NCBI RefSeq assembly: GCF_023973825.1
Contig: NC_090123.1
Location: forward strand, 254,001 to 318,000
DNA from: Plasmodium brasilianum
Taxonomy: Eukaryota; Apicomplexa; Aconoidasida; Haemosporida; Plasmodiidae
Length of the DNA: 64,000 bases
Reading direction: 5' to 3'
Positions 1 through 12,885 of the stretch are shown here, in pieces; within the stretch, counting starts at the first letter, position 1, and every line of letters begins with the position of its first letter. The notes below the pieces were generated by a model that saw nothing but the letters and a program-made list of their open reading frames with translations, had not been told where the DNA came from and ran no database searches. Both the position numbers and the translations under genes were made by a program.

Positions 1-571
1 TATATATATATATATATATGTATATTTATATATATATATGTATATTTATATATATATATGTATATTTATATATATATATGTATATTTATATATATATATG
101 TATATTTATATATATATATGTATATTTATATATATGCAAATATATGAATTAAAAATCATTATGATGTCACTGTAATATTAGAATAAAATTTAAAAAATAC
201 TACCAGAGTACCAGCGTTTCTTTAATGTTTCCATTTCATTACCAAATTAAAGCATTTTAAATTAGTAAACATAAAAAAAATTTTAAAACATATTTTAAAA
301 AAGTTTTTACCTGTGAATGTTATTTTCGTATGGGACTGTTCCACCAGTATTTATTATGGTCCCATAAATATGTATACATACATATGCTTATTCATACATA
401 TATGTAAATACATGAGTTATGTATATGATATGTAATTTCCTTGAGTTCACTTCTTTAAAAGTAAGGTATGCTGTGCAACATGCATACATTATTCAATGAT
501 TTAACGTTTGAAAAATAAAAAATATAGCTAGCCATTTTGACAACATTAAAAATTTTAAACATAATAGGAAG

Positions 572-603
<32 letters not shown>

Positions 604-653
604 GAAAAAAGTCGAAAAGGTCAAAAACGTAATATACGTGAAAAACGTGGAGA
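1..653. repeat. AT-rich intergenic with a 20-bp TA-type tandem array
   Basis: Positions 1 to about 135 are copies of a 20-bp unit made of a TA run interrupted by tgtatatt; the array runs off the left edge. The rest is AT-rich sequence with a poly-A tract at about 571-600 just ahead of the cyclophilin start. I see no gene here. Confidence 0.85.
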
Positions 654-1262
654 ATGTTCACATTGTGTAAAGGTTACAGTGATGACGAAGAGGAAGAAAC
701 AAACCTCATTAATACCATTTCCGAAAAGAAAAAATCTCTAGAAGAAAAAATTTCGTATTATAAATTAAAAGGAAAAGTAGAAAGAGGCCATATAACAATA
801 TACACGAATTTAGGAGAATTTGAAATAGAATTGTACTGGTATCACAGTCCGAAAACATGTTTAAATTTTTATACATTATGTGAAATTGGCTATTATGATA
901 ATTCAATATTTCATAGAGTTATACCTGACTATATCATACAAGGTGGAGACCCAACGGGAACAGGAAAAGGTGGAAAAAGTATATATGGGGAATATTTTGA
1001 AGATGAAATAAATAAAGAATTAAAACATACGGGAGCTGGTATACTAAGTATGTCCAACAATGGCCCCAATACAAATTCTTCTCAGTTTTTTATAACATTA
1101 TGTCCTTTACCTCATTTAGATGGGAAACACACTATTTTTGCCAGGGTCAGTAAAAATATGACTTGTATAGAAAATATTGCGTCTGTCCAAACAACTGCAA
1201 CTAACAAGCCAATTTTTGACGTGAAAATTTTGCGAACATCAACAGCTGTAAAAGTGGATTAA
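654..1262 (+). CDS. Cyclophilin-type peptidyl-prolyl cis-trans isomerase, PPIL1-like
   Basis: A single-exon protein of 202 residues. Cyclophilins isomerise X-Pro bonds; PPIL1-type members work in the spliceosome. The cyclophilin fold starts near residue 45 ([17 protein letters not shown]). The catalytic block is [19 protein letters not shown] (Arg and Gln kept), followed by the PPIL1-like [28 protein letters not shown] and [12 protein letters not shown]. The Trp that normally precedes LDGKH and contacts cyclosporin is His. The first 45 residues are acidic (SDDEEEE) with a short coiled-coil-like stretch, unlike the compact family core, and could be a binding tail. The start is the first ATG after a long poly-A tract. 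The next gene is on the same strand about 1.3 kb downstream. Family assignment is secure; the PPIL1 subgroup is inferred from motifs. Confidence 0.93.
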   Translation: MFTLCKGYSDDEEEETNLINTISEKKKSLEEKISYYKLKGKVERGHITIYTNLGEFEIELYWYHSPKTCLNFYTLCEIGYYDNSIFHRVIPDYIIQGGDPTGTGKGGKSIYGEYFEDEINKELKHTGAGILSMSNNGPNTNSSQFFITLCPLPHLDGKHTIFARVSKNMTCIENIASVQTTATNKPIFDVKILRTSTAVKVD

Positions 1263-2194
1263 TGAGTGGACGAAGATACGAAATGGTGTAATAAAAACGC
1301 AAAAATTGGAACCTCAAAGGAGAAGCACACCATGTGTGCATGCCACAAAATTATTAGCGCCCTCATGCACGCATTTGCGAATGGGCATACATGTATTTAT
1401 ACACATATTTGTATGTATATATATGTATATAATACGTCAAATCTCGAGCTATGTGATAATAATGTATGGATTAATAGTGATATATATTGCTTTCCCTGTT
1501 ACGGGTTTGCAAGAGTAGCTTATTTCACAATTCTTAATATTTCTATTATTTTTTTCCTCGTAAATTTGTAGTTATGGCTTTATTTCATTCTACTTCATTT
1601 AACATCATTTATTTATTTATTTTTTTGGTCATATTTTTATAGTAATTTTTTTAAGTTTGTTCTTTTAATTTTATTATGTGTAAAATTATTTACAAGTTAG
1701 GGAAAACAAATTTTAACAAGTTAATTTTTTTTTTTTTTTGTTTTGAATTGCTTTTTTTTTAATTACAACTTAATTTTTAAGCATATATAACACATTTTTG
1801 AAAAAGTAACATCAAATAAGCTTTTTTATATAAATTTACTTTTAAACAGTTAAGCTTTTTCTTTCTAAAAAAATATATAATATAAATAATATTGTATGCG
1901 TATCCCCTTTTATTCAAATGGTTAAGTTATAAAAACGTAAGAATGAGAATGGACCTCATAAAAATTTAAATTCGCTCAAAAGAAATATACTTTTAAAGGC
2001 AAAAGAGGAAAAAAAGAAAAGTAAATGAAGTAAAATAAAATAAATAATAAAAAATAAAATAAAAAAGTTATAATAAAGAGAAAGTAATAAAAACGAAATA
2101 ATGTAAAATGCGAACAGCAATCCTTTCCTTGAAGCTTTTATACATATGTTGTTAAATTCCTGCTAATAATTCCTGCTAATTTAATACATGTATG

Positions 2195-2239
<45 letters not shown>

Positions 2240-2531
2240 CATCTTTGCGCACTTATAAAGAATTACCAAATATTCGTAGTATATATTATTTATTTATAAG
2301 CAAAAAAAAATTTACAATTGTGCAAAATATGTATTTACCTGAATTGCTGAATTGCAGACCAATTAGTGAAAGTCGAAAAATTATGTTACTAATATTCACT
2401 TAATAATAATCCTTACATATATGAAATGTACATCTTTTCATAGTTTAAAAAATACATAGAAATTCCTCTTTTTCCTTTTTGTGAATTTATATATACATAT
2501 ATGTACGTGTATAAAATGAATAATTAGCAAA
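1263..2531. other. Intergenic region, no gene seen
   Basis: AT-rich spacer between the cyclophilin and the small Lys-rich gene, with poly-T tracts and a TA microsatellite at about 2205-2235. The open frame directly after the cyclophilin stop (1266-1571) is short and ends in TA-rich sequence, so I read it as 3' untranslated DNA. Confidence 0.7.
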
Positions 2532-2834
2532 ATGATAGAAGATGAGAATTTAAGCTTGGAGTCTTTCAAAAAATTAAAGGAGCTGGAAGAAAAATTAAAT
2601 GAAAAAACAAAAAATAGGGATAAGAAAAAAAAAGATGAAAAAAACTCGGTAAAAAATTTTATGCAGCTTAAATCATTAGAGTATTCATTACCATTAAAAT
2701 TCAAGAAAAAAATAAAATCCATGAAGATTAACAAACTGAAGGATCTGAAAAAGCTAGCTGTTACTAAAAAGAAGAGATTTTTTATAAAAATATTAGATAA
2801 TAAAGATATCAAAGGAAAAAAGAAACAGAAATGA
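2532..2834 (+). CDS. Small lysine-rich conserved-type protein, unknown function
   Basis: A 100-residue single-exon frame. About a third of it is Lys, with acidic heptad-like sequence at the start (ESFKKLKELEEKLNE) and a basic C-terminus ending KGKKKQK. The composition resembles small nucleolar or ribosome-biogenesis proteins, but I see no defining domain. Support for coding is a well-placed ATG, a pattern of charged and hydrophobic residues unlike the TA-repeat frames around it, and (from memory) a small gene at the same place in P. falciparum. The overlapping minus-strand frame (2438-2812) is the Phe/Ser-rich shadow of this gene. It faces the capping-protein gene tail to tail. Upstream or downstream exons cannot be excluded. 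Confidence 0.6.
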   Translation: MIEDENLSLESFKKLKELEEKLNEKTKNRDKKKKDEKNSVKNFMQLKSLEYSLPLKFKKKIKSMKINKLKDLKKLAVTKKKRFFIKILDNKDIKGKKKQK

Positions 2835-3075
2835 AAGGAAGTTGTTAATTAGGGAAGCATAAATGGATTGACAAGGAGCAGTTTTTGAAAGATATGCATT
2901 TTGAAGAAATATTTTGCGTATTTTGCAATTTATTATATGCATACGTACGTGTACATACGTTTACCCATACAGATATGCTTTGAATGAGTTTTGTTTTTTT
3001 CACGTAACATGATAGCATTTCGTGTATTCGGCATTTTTTCCATTTTCGTATCCATTAATATTTGTAAGTTATTAC

Positions 3076-3106
<31 letters not shown>

Positions 3107-3177
3107 CATTCATTGCTCACTTATATACCACGTATATGTGAATGGGTTTATATATGCAAGCACGTATGTACGTTCTA
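2835..3177. other. Convergent intergenic spacer
   Basis: About 340 bp between two convergent genes. It contains a TA microsatellite near 3078-3095 and no coding sequence I can support. Confidence 0.7.
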
Positions 3178-3419
3178 TTATGTTAACTTAATTTGCATGG
3201 GGATATCCTGATATGTCTCCATCCAGTTAAATTTATCGCCATTCAATGGTATAATTTTTCTAGTACTTTTTATTAATTCCTTATCTGAAAAAAGGAAAAA
3301 ATGATATACAATAAATAACATTTTAAGCGCTCTTTCGCCTTAGTTTTTGGGTGCTTGTGGATTGAGGAACAAATCGCATTAAAACTGTATACACTTCTAT
3401 CTATCTATATATCTGTCTA

Positions 3420-3464
<45 letters not shown>

Positions 3465-5515
3465 GCATGTTTTGCATTATCTTCTTTCCGCTTAATCATC
3501 ACAAATTATATTGTAATTCTTTTATAATAACTTATGTTGATAAAAAAGTTATTTAGATCATAGAGGGTAGAGTTTTCAAATTCACTTATGGCTGATAAAA
3601 TGGTGGAAGAGAATTGCTCAACGTCCTGTGATGAAGAATTAATATAAGACGTGTTTAAAAGTATAATAATATACAACAAATGAATAGAATACAACTAGTG
3701 GAAAAAATGGTTAATATAATAATAGTAAATACGAAATGACTTATTTTTGTCAAGTACATTTTATTATTGTCCTTATTCTACCTTGTTCACTAGAACTGTT
3801 TTTTCAAATTTTTTGGTTGTCTTGAAATTTATGTTAGCGTCCTCAAAATATGTTAGTGCTACGTCTATGTTTCCCTTCACAATAAATAAATCAAAATTTT
3901 GTTTATTTCAAAAGGAACATGTGTGTATACATAAACAAACACACATATATGCACGTATATATACATAAATGTATAACATATGTACATACACACTTGCATA
4001 TATATACATAACGCACAAATGAGAAAAAAAAGGACGCGTTAACTTAAAATTAATTTTACTCTTAAGAGGACTTGGTCATCTGTTAATAAAAAATTGACCT
4101 CCCATGAACTTCTCCACGAACTTGCGCTGAGAGTAGTAAAAGGATTTTAGTTATCCTATATTTTTCAGTTAATATGCGACTTCAAACTCGTTCATTTATA
4201 GATATGTTTGTATGTATGTTTGTATGTATGTTTGTATGTATGTTTGTATGTAAGTTTGTTTGTATGTCTGTATGTATGTTTGTATGTATGTATGCATATA
4301 TATATATGTATATATATATATTTTTTTTTTTTATGTGGTACAATTTTTATCTGTAGAATGAATAAGGTGCATTTTTGTTAATATAAAATACTTGATACAT
4401 TTTTTTTTTTTTTTTTTTACTGAAAATTCTTTAAATAATATCTGTCACGACATATAATGAAAAAGAGATTAAATCTATCCCCTCGTTTGGAAGCATAAAC
4501 AGATGAACTACATTTTGAGCTTAATCCATTTTTACATTTTAAATTAACACTGGGATAATTTATTGTTTGCTTCTCATTCCATTTTGAATAATGTGCTTGA
4601 AGATATTTCTCTAGTTTTACGCTACACAATTCTCTTTTTCGTTAAAAAAAAAAAAAAAAAAAAAAGTGAATAAACAATTCTGCATATGTATATAGTATGT
4701 ACATACATGCATTTTCAAAATTTTCACGTGTAAAACCTCCCTGAACCACACATAAAAAATGTGCAGCTTTTTTCTGCAATTTTTGCCCATTTGAAAGGAA
4801 TACGTTATAAGAAAAGAAGTTTAAAAATAAGATAATCCCTATTTTTTTTTATTTTTTTTTATTTTTTATTATTTTTTTTTTTTTTGCTTGTATGCTTTAC
4901 TTCACCTATAACTTTCTAATTCTTGGGGGTAGTTCAATTCTTTTAACTCAGTGGTTCCGGTAACTTTCTAATAAAAAAAAAAAAAAATTTTAGTAAAATT
5001 GGCAAAATTTTTAAGGCGAATCGTGCACATTACCTACAAGCAGTTATCCACCTATATATATATATGTATGTAGGTGGATGTGGATATATATATGCGCGTA
5101 TGTTTGTATGTACTCTCTTCAGATGGTTAACAGTAGCTAGTATCTTTAGTTTTGGGTGAACGTATGAGTTGTTGATTTTTGACTGTTCACAAATTATGAC
5201 CTGCGAGTTTAAAGCATGCGTATGTTCATATTTGTATGTACATGCGTATGCCCCATTAGTACACATATTTCTATATAAATGTCCAGTAAGACAAATTATG
5301 CCCGTTTTATTCTACGACCAGCATAATTTATTTTACATGCATATATGCATGTAAGCGTACGTATTCGTTATCCTCGAGGGGAATGAGCACGAAGTTCTTT
5401 TCGTTATAATTTGATATGGCATCTTCGATAGAATTTTGGATAGTCGCACTTGACCCAAATAAGGTTTTTATATCTATATAAAATAAGAGCGCATAGGGTA
5501 TACATAAATTAACAA

Positions 5516-5556
<41 letters not shown>

Positions 5557-5760
5557 CGTATGTACGGATACGTATATTAATATATATATCCCTGCATGTG
5601 CAAAATTCAATGTGCGTTCATATGTATGATAGTTTCATGTATCGATTTTTACAAGTTCTGCTTATCTCAAACCTGAAACCAAGTCATTTATTTTTCCTGG
5701 AGGTGAATTCAATAGAACATGTCTAATGAAATTTTTCTTTTCATTTATTATGCTTCCCAT
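3178..5760 (-). CDS. F-actin-capping protein subunit alpha, 9 exons
   Basis: Reconstructed by eye: exons 5760-5673, 5473-5361, 5200-5114, 4967-4906, 4633-4421, 4126-4060, 3874-3782, 3625-3532 and 3284-3178. All junction phases agree and give 307 residues. CapZ alpha pairs with beta to cap actin barbed ends, which in malaria parasites matters for gliding motility. Family landmarks are the N-terminal FIRHVLLNSPPGKINDLVS (like the ITHAPPGEF region), a central FHASSWRSSWEV (family WNGRWRSEWKF, residues about 187-196), LTYFEDANINF (family HYYEDGNVQL), and a C-terminal tail with FNWMETYQDIPMQ matching the actin-binding tentacle. No single frame exceeds 70 codons, so the gene is easily missed. Large TA repeats sit in its introns. 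The start is the only ATG in the first exon, right after an upstream stop. Confidence 0.9.
4204..4320. repeat. 12-bp tandem repeat and TA tract in a capping-protein intron
   Basis: Repeats of tatgtatgtttg followed by a TA run, inside the intron between the fifth and sixth capping-protein alpha exons. The plus-strand frame reading Met-Phe-Val-Cys over and over is an artefact of it. Confidence 0.85.
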
Positions 5761-7386
5761 TTTCTAGTACTTAGTAAACTCTTTATACTTTACATAAATT
5801 AGGATGCTTACATTAAATTTTTTTTATAGTTTAAAAATTTGAAGAGAAAAAAATAAACACTTTAAAATATGGAAAAAAAAAAAAAAAGAAAAAAAAAAAA
5901 AGAGCTTCCTATGTTTAATTTCATTCAGTTCTACGTGTAAAATGAAGGGAAACTCAAAGCACCCTTTTTATTAACAAGTAAACATATACGTATGCATATA
6001 TTTACACACGTACATATACATATATATATATATATATATAAATATATATATGTTTGCGGACTTTCAAATTATGGAGCAAAGAAGATGGACAGGAAAAAAA
6101 GCTCACTTAATTCAAATATTACAGCTAGAAAAAAGAAAAAAATAAAAAAACTTTGAAACTTGTACAGACAAAAACTAATTGTTGACCATTTTGGGTATAT
6201 CAACTTAGAATATCAAATCTTCTTATCTTATTTTTTAAAAAAAAAAATTAAAAAGAAGTGAAAACTTGCATGAAGGCGCAAATATACAATACAAAAAAGA
6301 AGAAAAAAAAGAGGAATAAGAGGAAGAATAACGCTTTTATTTTCCTTATTTTCAATTTGCTTATATCACAAATTTTTTTTACGTTCGAAAAAAAAACAAT
6401 AAAACAATAAAACAAAAAAAGAAAAAAAGAAAAAAAGAAAAAAAGTAAAAAAAAGTATAATAAGCATATACAACTGTAAGGCACAAAAATTATGCATTTG
6501 TTTTTTTATAAATTTATTCTTATAATATTCATAGAATATATATATATATACTAGACAGAAATGTACATATTGGATCTTATTATTTTAAATTTTTGTAGCA
6601 ACATTAAAATATTCCTTATCAACAAGTTCAAGTTAAATTCTGATGAAAAATGTGCTTGCAAATTAATATTATTAAACAAAAATATAAAAAAGCATATTAT
6701 ATAGGCTCGAGGGTATATTTTTAAAAATAAAATGGACGGTAACATGCGAAAAGGGGAACAAACGGAAAAAAGAAAAAACGAAATATTGAAAAAACGAAAT
6801 ATTGAAAAAACGAAATATTGAAAAAACGAAATAATGAAAAAACGAAATAATGAAAAAACGAAATAATGAAAAAACGAAATAATGAAAAAACGAAATAATG
6901 AAAAAACGAAAAAACGAAAAAACGAAAAAACGAAAAAATTAATAACGTTAAAAAACTATCTCAATGACGAAAAAATAAAATTTAACAAAAAAAAGAAAAA
7001 CTCATGCGTGTACCAAATTACTAGATAAATGCACATTATGCACATTGTTCAAACGCATAAAAAATTTTTAAAATGTAATAAATGAAAAACCAAAAAAAAA
7101 AAAGGTAAAAACAAAAAAAAAAGTAAAAACGAAAAAAAAAGTAAAAACAAAAAAAAAGTAAAAACGAAAAAAAAATGGAAAAACGAAAAAAAAATGGAAA
7201 AAATGGAAAAAATAAAAAAAAAGGAATAAAAAAGAAAAAAATAAATTAGCAATATGTTTGGTTATTGAGACAATCTGAGGTCCACCAAAAAATCGAACTT
7301 TATTTCATTTCATATACCATGACAGGAACAAAAAAAAAAAAAAAAAAAAAAATTAGGTTAAATTTATTAAATTAATTTGAATCAAA
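5761..7386. repeat. Intergenic with A-rich tandem repeats
   Basis: Spacer between the DHHC gene end and the capping-protein start, both on the minus strand, so it probably holds the latter's promoter. It contains a TA microsatellite near 6018-6050. About 6775-6900 is an array of a 16-bp unit, aaaaaacgaaataatg and variants, collapsing into 8-bp aaaaaacg units up to 6945. A purine-rich run lies at 7090-7240. No gene seen. Confidence 0.75.
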
Positions 7387-10378
7387 TTACTTCATGTTTG
7401 CTTTTATCGGTATGGTTTCCTCCGAACCCTTCTCACTATAATCTTTATTGTAAGCTTTTATAAAATTTATTCCATCTCCTCTTCTATTGTCTAAAGTTGT
7501 TGGAAAATAGGTGGAACACCAGTGTGAATGGGTAAAGGTACGTATAAGAACGTGTGAACGCACGAACGTGTAAACATATAAACGTATCGTGTAGGCATGT
7601 ATATGGTGTAAAGCTGAAGAGAATTTATGCCTACAACGCATGCATGCGATAACAAATAAATACGCAAAAAGTGGCAGAACACTAATACCAAAAGAATTAA
7701 GTTCATTCACACAGTCGCTTCCTAACAAATAGAAATGCAAACGCATAAAAATAAAAAAAAATTAAAGAAATTAAAAAAATTACCTATAGGCAAAAACCAC
7801 AAAAAGGGAGATTCTCCAAAAACCTCTTTCATATTTGAGTATAAACCTTTGTTATAATATTTCTATATATGCGAAGGAATAAAGGAGTTGGCAAATATGT
7901 AACCATTGATCAAATGAGTATGTCACTACGCATGCATATGCTCATATGTTCACTCATATATATACATGTAATTACAAATATGATATAGTACATAGGTTAT
8001 AATTATAATTTTATACATAAAATAAAAAGAAAAAATGGAAGGAAAAAAGGAAGAAAAAAAAAAAAAAGTATTACTGAGTAAGTCTGGTTTTGGTAGCTCG
8101 TCTGCTTCTCACAAAACTCGATGGTCGTCATGGCCCTGAGCATTAGCCTTTAAAAAAAAATAATAAAAAATATGCTAGCTATACATGTATATGTAACGTA
8201 TACATATATACGGGTACGTGGTAAAATGGGGATGCAAGTATACACTAAGTTACTCCTGTATATACAGACTAACCATAAATGAAAAAATAAGAAACATGTA
8301 ATAACAAGGGCTAGGAACGAGTTTAAAGTTTCTCCAAATAAAAGCAAGAACATCTCATTAAATGCCGTCTACAAAGAGTAAAAAAAAAAAAAAAATTTTT
8401 AATTAAAAAAATTAAAGTTATTTAGTCAATTTATTAAACGTGTATTTTTAAAGTGTGCATTTTCAAATTGAGTAGTTCCATGTAGAAACAGTAAACGATT
8501 TTAAAGAAGAAGTGGATAAAACAGGTGTAGTAATAATTCCTCCTAAAAGGCATTACTATGGGATAAATTATGTACATAATTCACAAAGTACGGATATATT
8601 ATGCACATGCAATATAAAATATTCCAAAGTTAGAACAAATAAAAGAAATGTGTTAAAGGATTACTTCTCTATGGTTAATGGCACTTCTAACAGAATTGAA
8701 GAGAGTTACTGAAACAAATACCGTTGTAAAACAACAGTAAATTAAAGAAAGCATAAAATATTTATGATTTCTATATCCAACACAATTATATATCCAAGGG
8801 CAGTGATGATCCATTTTTAAAATACATTTTCTACAAACACGACAATGATGAGTCCTATCAGGTTTATATTTACAGCACCATTTACAATATCTTCTTTCCC
8901 CAGTTCTTTTCTTTTCTAATAAATAACCTTCCATATTTTCTAAATAATTATTTTGAAAATCTTTAAATGCCCATTCTTCTGTATTCGGTATAGAACCAGG
9001 TGATACTACTATTGACATAATGTAGTTCACTAAATACATTATTAGAAATATATGAAAAACTGATATCTCAATTATGCCCCTACATGTACCGTTAACGGGA
9101 AAAAAAAAAAAAAAATAAAACATGGGTCTACGTATCTACATACAACCACACATTCGCACTCGCATGTGTTTAATGAAAAACTTGCTTCTTTTAGTTTGTT
9201 TTCGTTTTCGTATTTTTTTTCATTTTATTATATTACTGTTATACTATTGTTTTATTATTATAATTTTTTTAAAATTCATTCACTAAACTTTCATTAAGCG
9301 CACACATACCTTTTCTTGTTATAGTCTATGTACACCTTGTTGTGATTCCTAGATATTAATGGCAAACAGTGATACTATAAAAAAAAAAAAAAAAAAAAAT
9401 CAAATTGAAATATTTTATATTTACATTTAGACATATTAAACAAATATATAACCTATGTATTTCATTTAAGGCTTCCGTTTTTTGAGTTGCCATTGATACG
9501 TATTGGAAAGAGAAGTATATGAATGTATCATCAATTTGTACACACATACATATGTGCATGCTTCCATGCAAGCAAAGAATTACCATTATGTATATAAGGT
9601 ATATTCCTAGGAGTAGTAAAAATATAAAAAACACAGGTAAAAGACGAACGAATGTATGCTTATTATTTTGAATCGAACAGGACATATCCGTATTATAATT
9701 TACACTTAATGCTTCATCTTTTAAATTAGTGGATTGGTCTAACATTGAATTTTCGACCCCTGGTTCTTCTCTTGTGCTTTCCGTTACACTTATAATGCTC
9801 TTGTCATCAGAGTCCTTCTTACTCCCGCTATTTTTCTTTTTCTTGTGTTTATTCTTCTGAACGTAAAAGTGGAATGAGATAAGATAGAATAGAATAATAC
9901 AAAATAGAATGAAATGGAGTAAAACAAAATAGAGTAAAATATAGTATAATATAGTACGATAAAAAAAAAACAAAATTAAAATAGAGGAAGTTTTTTCCCA
10001 TCATAACATCATTTTAAATATCTTAAATGATCACGTACTGACAAATAACGTAAAAATCAAAATGTGTATTAACTTTAAAGCAAAAAAAATTATATTCAAA
10101 AAAAAAAAAAGAAAAAACATCGAAAAAATTGAAAACGTAAGCTTAATGTAGAACGAGCAACAGTAATATTAGTTGTGCTAAATTATAGTAGCTACAATTT
10201 GAAAAAAACGAATAAATACACACTATTTCATTTATTTTAATTCATCTTTACATACCTTTTTCTTTTTATTTGTATAACTAGTAGACTCCGTTTTTTCAGA
10301 TACTGCAGTTATTTTACTATCATCGTCTAAAATATTTTGTGGGGCCTTTTTTCCATTTCCTTTAAACATTTTACGCAT
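7387..10378 (-). CDS. DHHC7: DHHC-type palmitoyltransferase, 8 exons
   Basis: Exons 10378-10256, 9856-9584, 9374-9310, 9079-8665, 8368-8274, 8147-8075, 7862-7784 and 7490-7387, all in phase, give 408 residues. It is a multi-pass membrane enzyme that S-palmitoylates proteins. A Lys/Ser-rich cytosolic N-terminus precedes TM1 (LLPVFFIFLLLLGIYLIYIM). TM2 is followed by SPG (residues 180-182), where the family usually has DPG. The Cys-rich domain starts at RRYCKWCCKYKPDRTHHC, with catalytic DHHC at 244-247 (Cys247). TM3 and TM4 follow, then TTIE (331-334, the family TTxE motif) and the usual FGESPFLWFLPIG tail. The isoform name rests on remembered synteny (P. falciparum PFE1415w), not on an alignment. 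The start is the first ATG after stops. The least certain junctions are the long intron 9583-9375 and the exon 4 donor at 8664. Confidence 0.9.
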
Positions 10379-10622
10379 TTTATTTTAAAATCAGAAATAA
10401 AAAAGAGGACAAGAAAAAACATAATAATATTTCACTAAATTCTATTTACACATAATGTTTTTCTTTTTCTTTTTTCTAGGCTCTACCAACAACATATTAC
10501 CTAAATTGTGTTTCATGTACTCCCTCTGTTCTACTGCTGTTATAATGTAACGTAATCAATTTCTATAATTACTTTCTCTTAAACGGGTATATAATAATCA
10601 TATTGTTACCCATATATACATG

Positions 10623-10671
<49 letters not shown>

Positions 10672-12751
10672 TTGTGCGTGTGTTTTCTTCTCTATTATCT
10701 GGTTCTAATATTCGTTATTTTGCTATTTTGTTACTTTCTTATTTCCCTTTTCCCTTTTTTCTTTTTTTTTTTTGAGTTTTCAGTTTTCACCAAACAACTA
10801 AATAAGGAGGCAAACCAAATGGAGCATGAACAAATAAATACATTTACAGAAAAATAAACAAGTGAGTTAATATACAAACAAATGGATACATTAATGGATA
10901 AACAAACAAAATGTTAAGACAGATATTTGTATATACACACATACATATATTTATACGTAAACATATATATTTATAAATGTATATGTATGTGGCCGCACAT
11001 GTAGTATTTTCCCTAATCTGTAATAATTTCTTCATGCACGAATTACACTTATATAACTATGTGATATTATATCAGACAATACATATATATAAATATAGTA
11101 CTAACACGCATAAAAGTCTAAAAAAATTAAATGCAATAATAAAAAAAAATAGTTTATGTTAAAAATTACTAAATTCGAACAAAGTAAATGTTTTCTTTTT
11201 TTTTTTTTCCCCTTAAAAGCTAGAAAAATTAAAAAAATGATAAAAAAAGAAGAAAAACGAAAAAAATAACGGAAATAAAAATTAAAAAAGGAAAATTTCT
11301 TTTCATTTTTTACACATTTATATTATAAATCTTAAAATGGATAATATATATATGTATATATACGTATGCGTACATATGTACATATATATATATATATATA
11401 TGTAAATTTTTTTTTTTTTTTTCTTGTCTAAATGACTAAAATAAAAAAAGAATGAAAAGAAGAAAAAAAAAAAAAAAAGGTACATATATGCTTATGTATA
11501 TTTGTTCTAAATACTGAATAAGTTTTTTTTACATATCAATACGAGTTCATTCATTTTCTTTACGTACAAAATCGTTTATTAGTACATTCATACATTATTA
11601 TATTATTACATGTATATGTACATAGATATGTGCATACAGACATGACTACATATATTTCGGGAGGTCAATGAAAGCACATTTTCAAAATTGTGCGAATAAT
11701 AAACTGTAAAAAAAAAAAAAAAAAAAAAAATTAAATTACAAATTTTAAGACTCAGTTGTTTGAATTTTTCCTCTGTCACTTAAAAAGGAATGTGCTTGCA
11801 AAAAATATACAAAATGCAGTGGAGTTATATGTATGGAAAGCTATACTCAAGATAATGTATATATGTATGTATATTCATGTATGATTGTATATATATATAT
11901 ATATATATATACATTTATGTAAGTTTGTACTCATATGTAATTTTATGCATGTATTATATATATGTATATGCGTTGGACAACTCAGTTAAAAGAGCTGAAC
12001 ATTATACAAAGTAAAACAAAGAAAGACGTTGTCTTTTTTCTATTTTTAACGTGATTATATTTTATTTTCTGTTATTAATGACAAAAAATCTAAAAATTAA
12101 CCAAGTAAAATGTTGTTCTTTTGTATTTATCAATTATAAAAAAAAAAAATTACGAAATATTTTCACAAAAATAGTTGTTTTGTAGTTCTGTTGTCTTACT
12201 GTTCCACCGTTTTATTGTTTTTTTTTTTTTTTTTTTTTTTTTTCTTTAAGCACATAATATATGTTGTATAGCTTTCAATGTATTTTATCAAAAAAAAAAA
12301 AAAAAAAAAAAAAAAAATTACAGTCTACCAATATATCATGGTTGTAATAAATATATATTTATAAATATATATATATTTATATATATTTATATACATGTGA
12401 GTAGTTCACCTTTTCCTATTTTTAATTTGCATTAGAATTTTTTCCTTATATTTTATCAGAAATAGAAACAATTTCTCTTTTATTTTATTTTATTTTATTT
12501 TTTGTACTTTGTAGAGAGGATATACATTAACCAAAAAAAAAAAAAAATAAAAGAAAAGAAAAAGCATTGTTAAAATTGTAAATTAATGCACACATGAGCA
12601 TTTAAAAAATAATGTCATTTAATAAAATTTTAAACATCATTTCCTTTTTTCAATATCTTTCTATTATATATTTTTGGTTCATTATTAAGAAAATTCCAGT
12701 CCATTCTGTATTTATTTTATCAGTTGGTGAATAATTTGTTTTTTATTTTTA

Positions 12752-12885
12752 TTGTTATTTTTGCTGCTATTTTTGCTGCTATTTTTGCTGCTATTTTTGC
12801 TGCTATTTTTGCTGCTATTTTTGCTGCTATTTTTGCTGCTATTTTTGCTGCTATTTTTGCTGCTATTTTTGCTGCTATTTTTACT
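12752..12885. repeat. 12-bp tandem array atttttgctgct
   Basis: About eleven near-perfect copies. In one plus-strand frame it reads Ile-Phe-Ala-Ala repeatedly, because the unit is a multiple of three. There is no initiating context or conserved flank, so I treat it as a minisatellite and not as a gene. Confidence 0.9.

Noticed and set aside
8512..8712. 66-codon plus-strand frame with mixed composition
   Set aside because: Lies across a DHHC intron and the antisense of its fourth exon; no splice partner or family pattern.
9477..9495. A possible extra small DHHC exon near 9477-9495 (acceptor after cggaag)
   Set aside because: Its phase gives an immediate stop after the preceding exon; joining exon 2 directly to 9374-9310 keeps TM1 and the frame.
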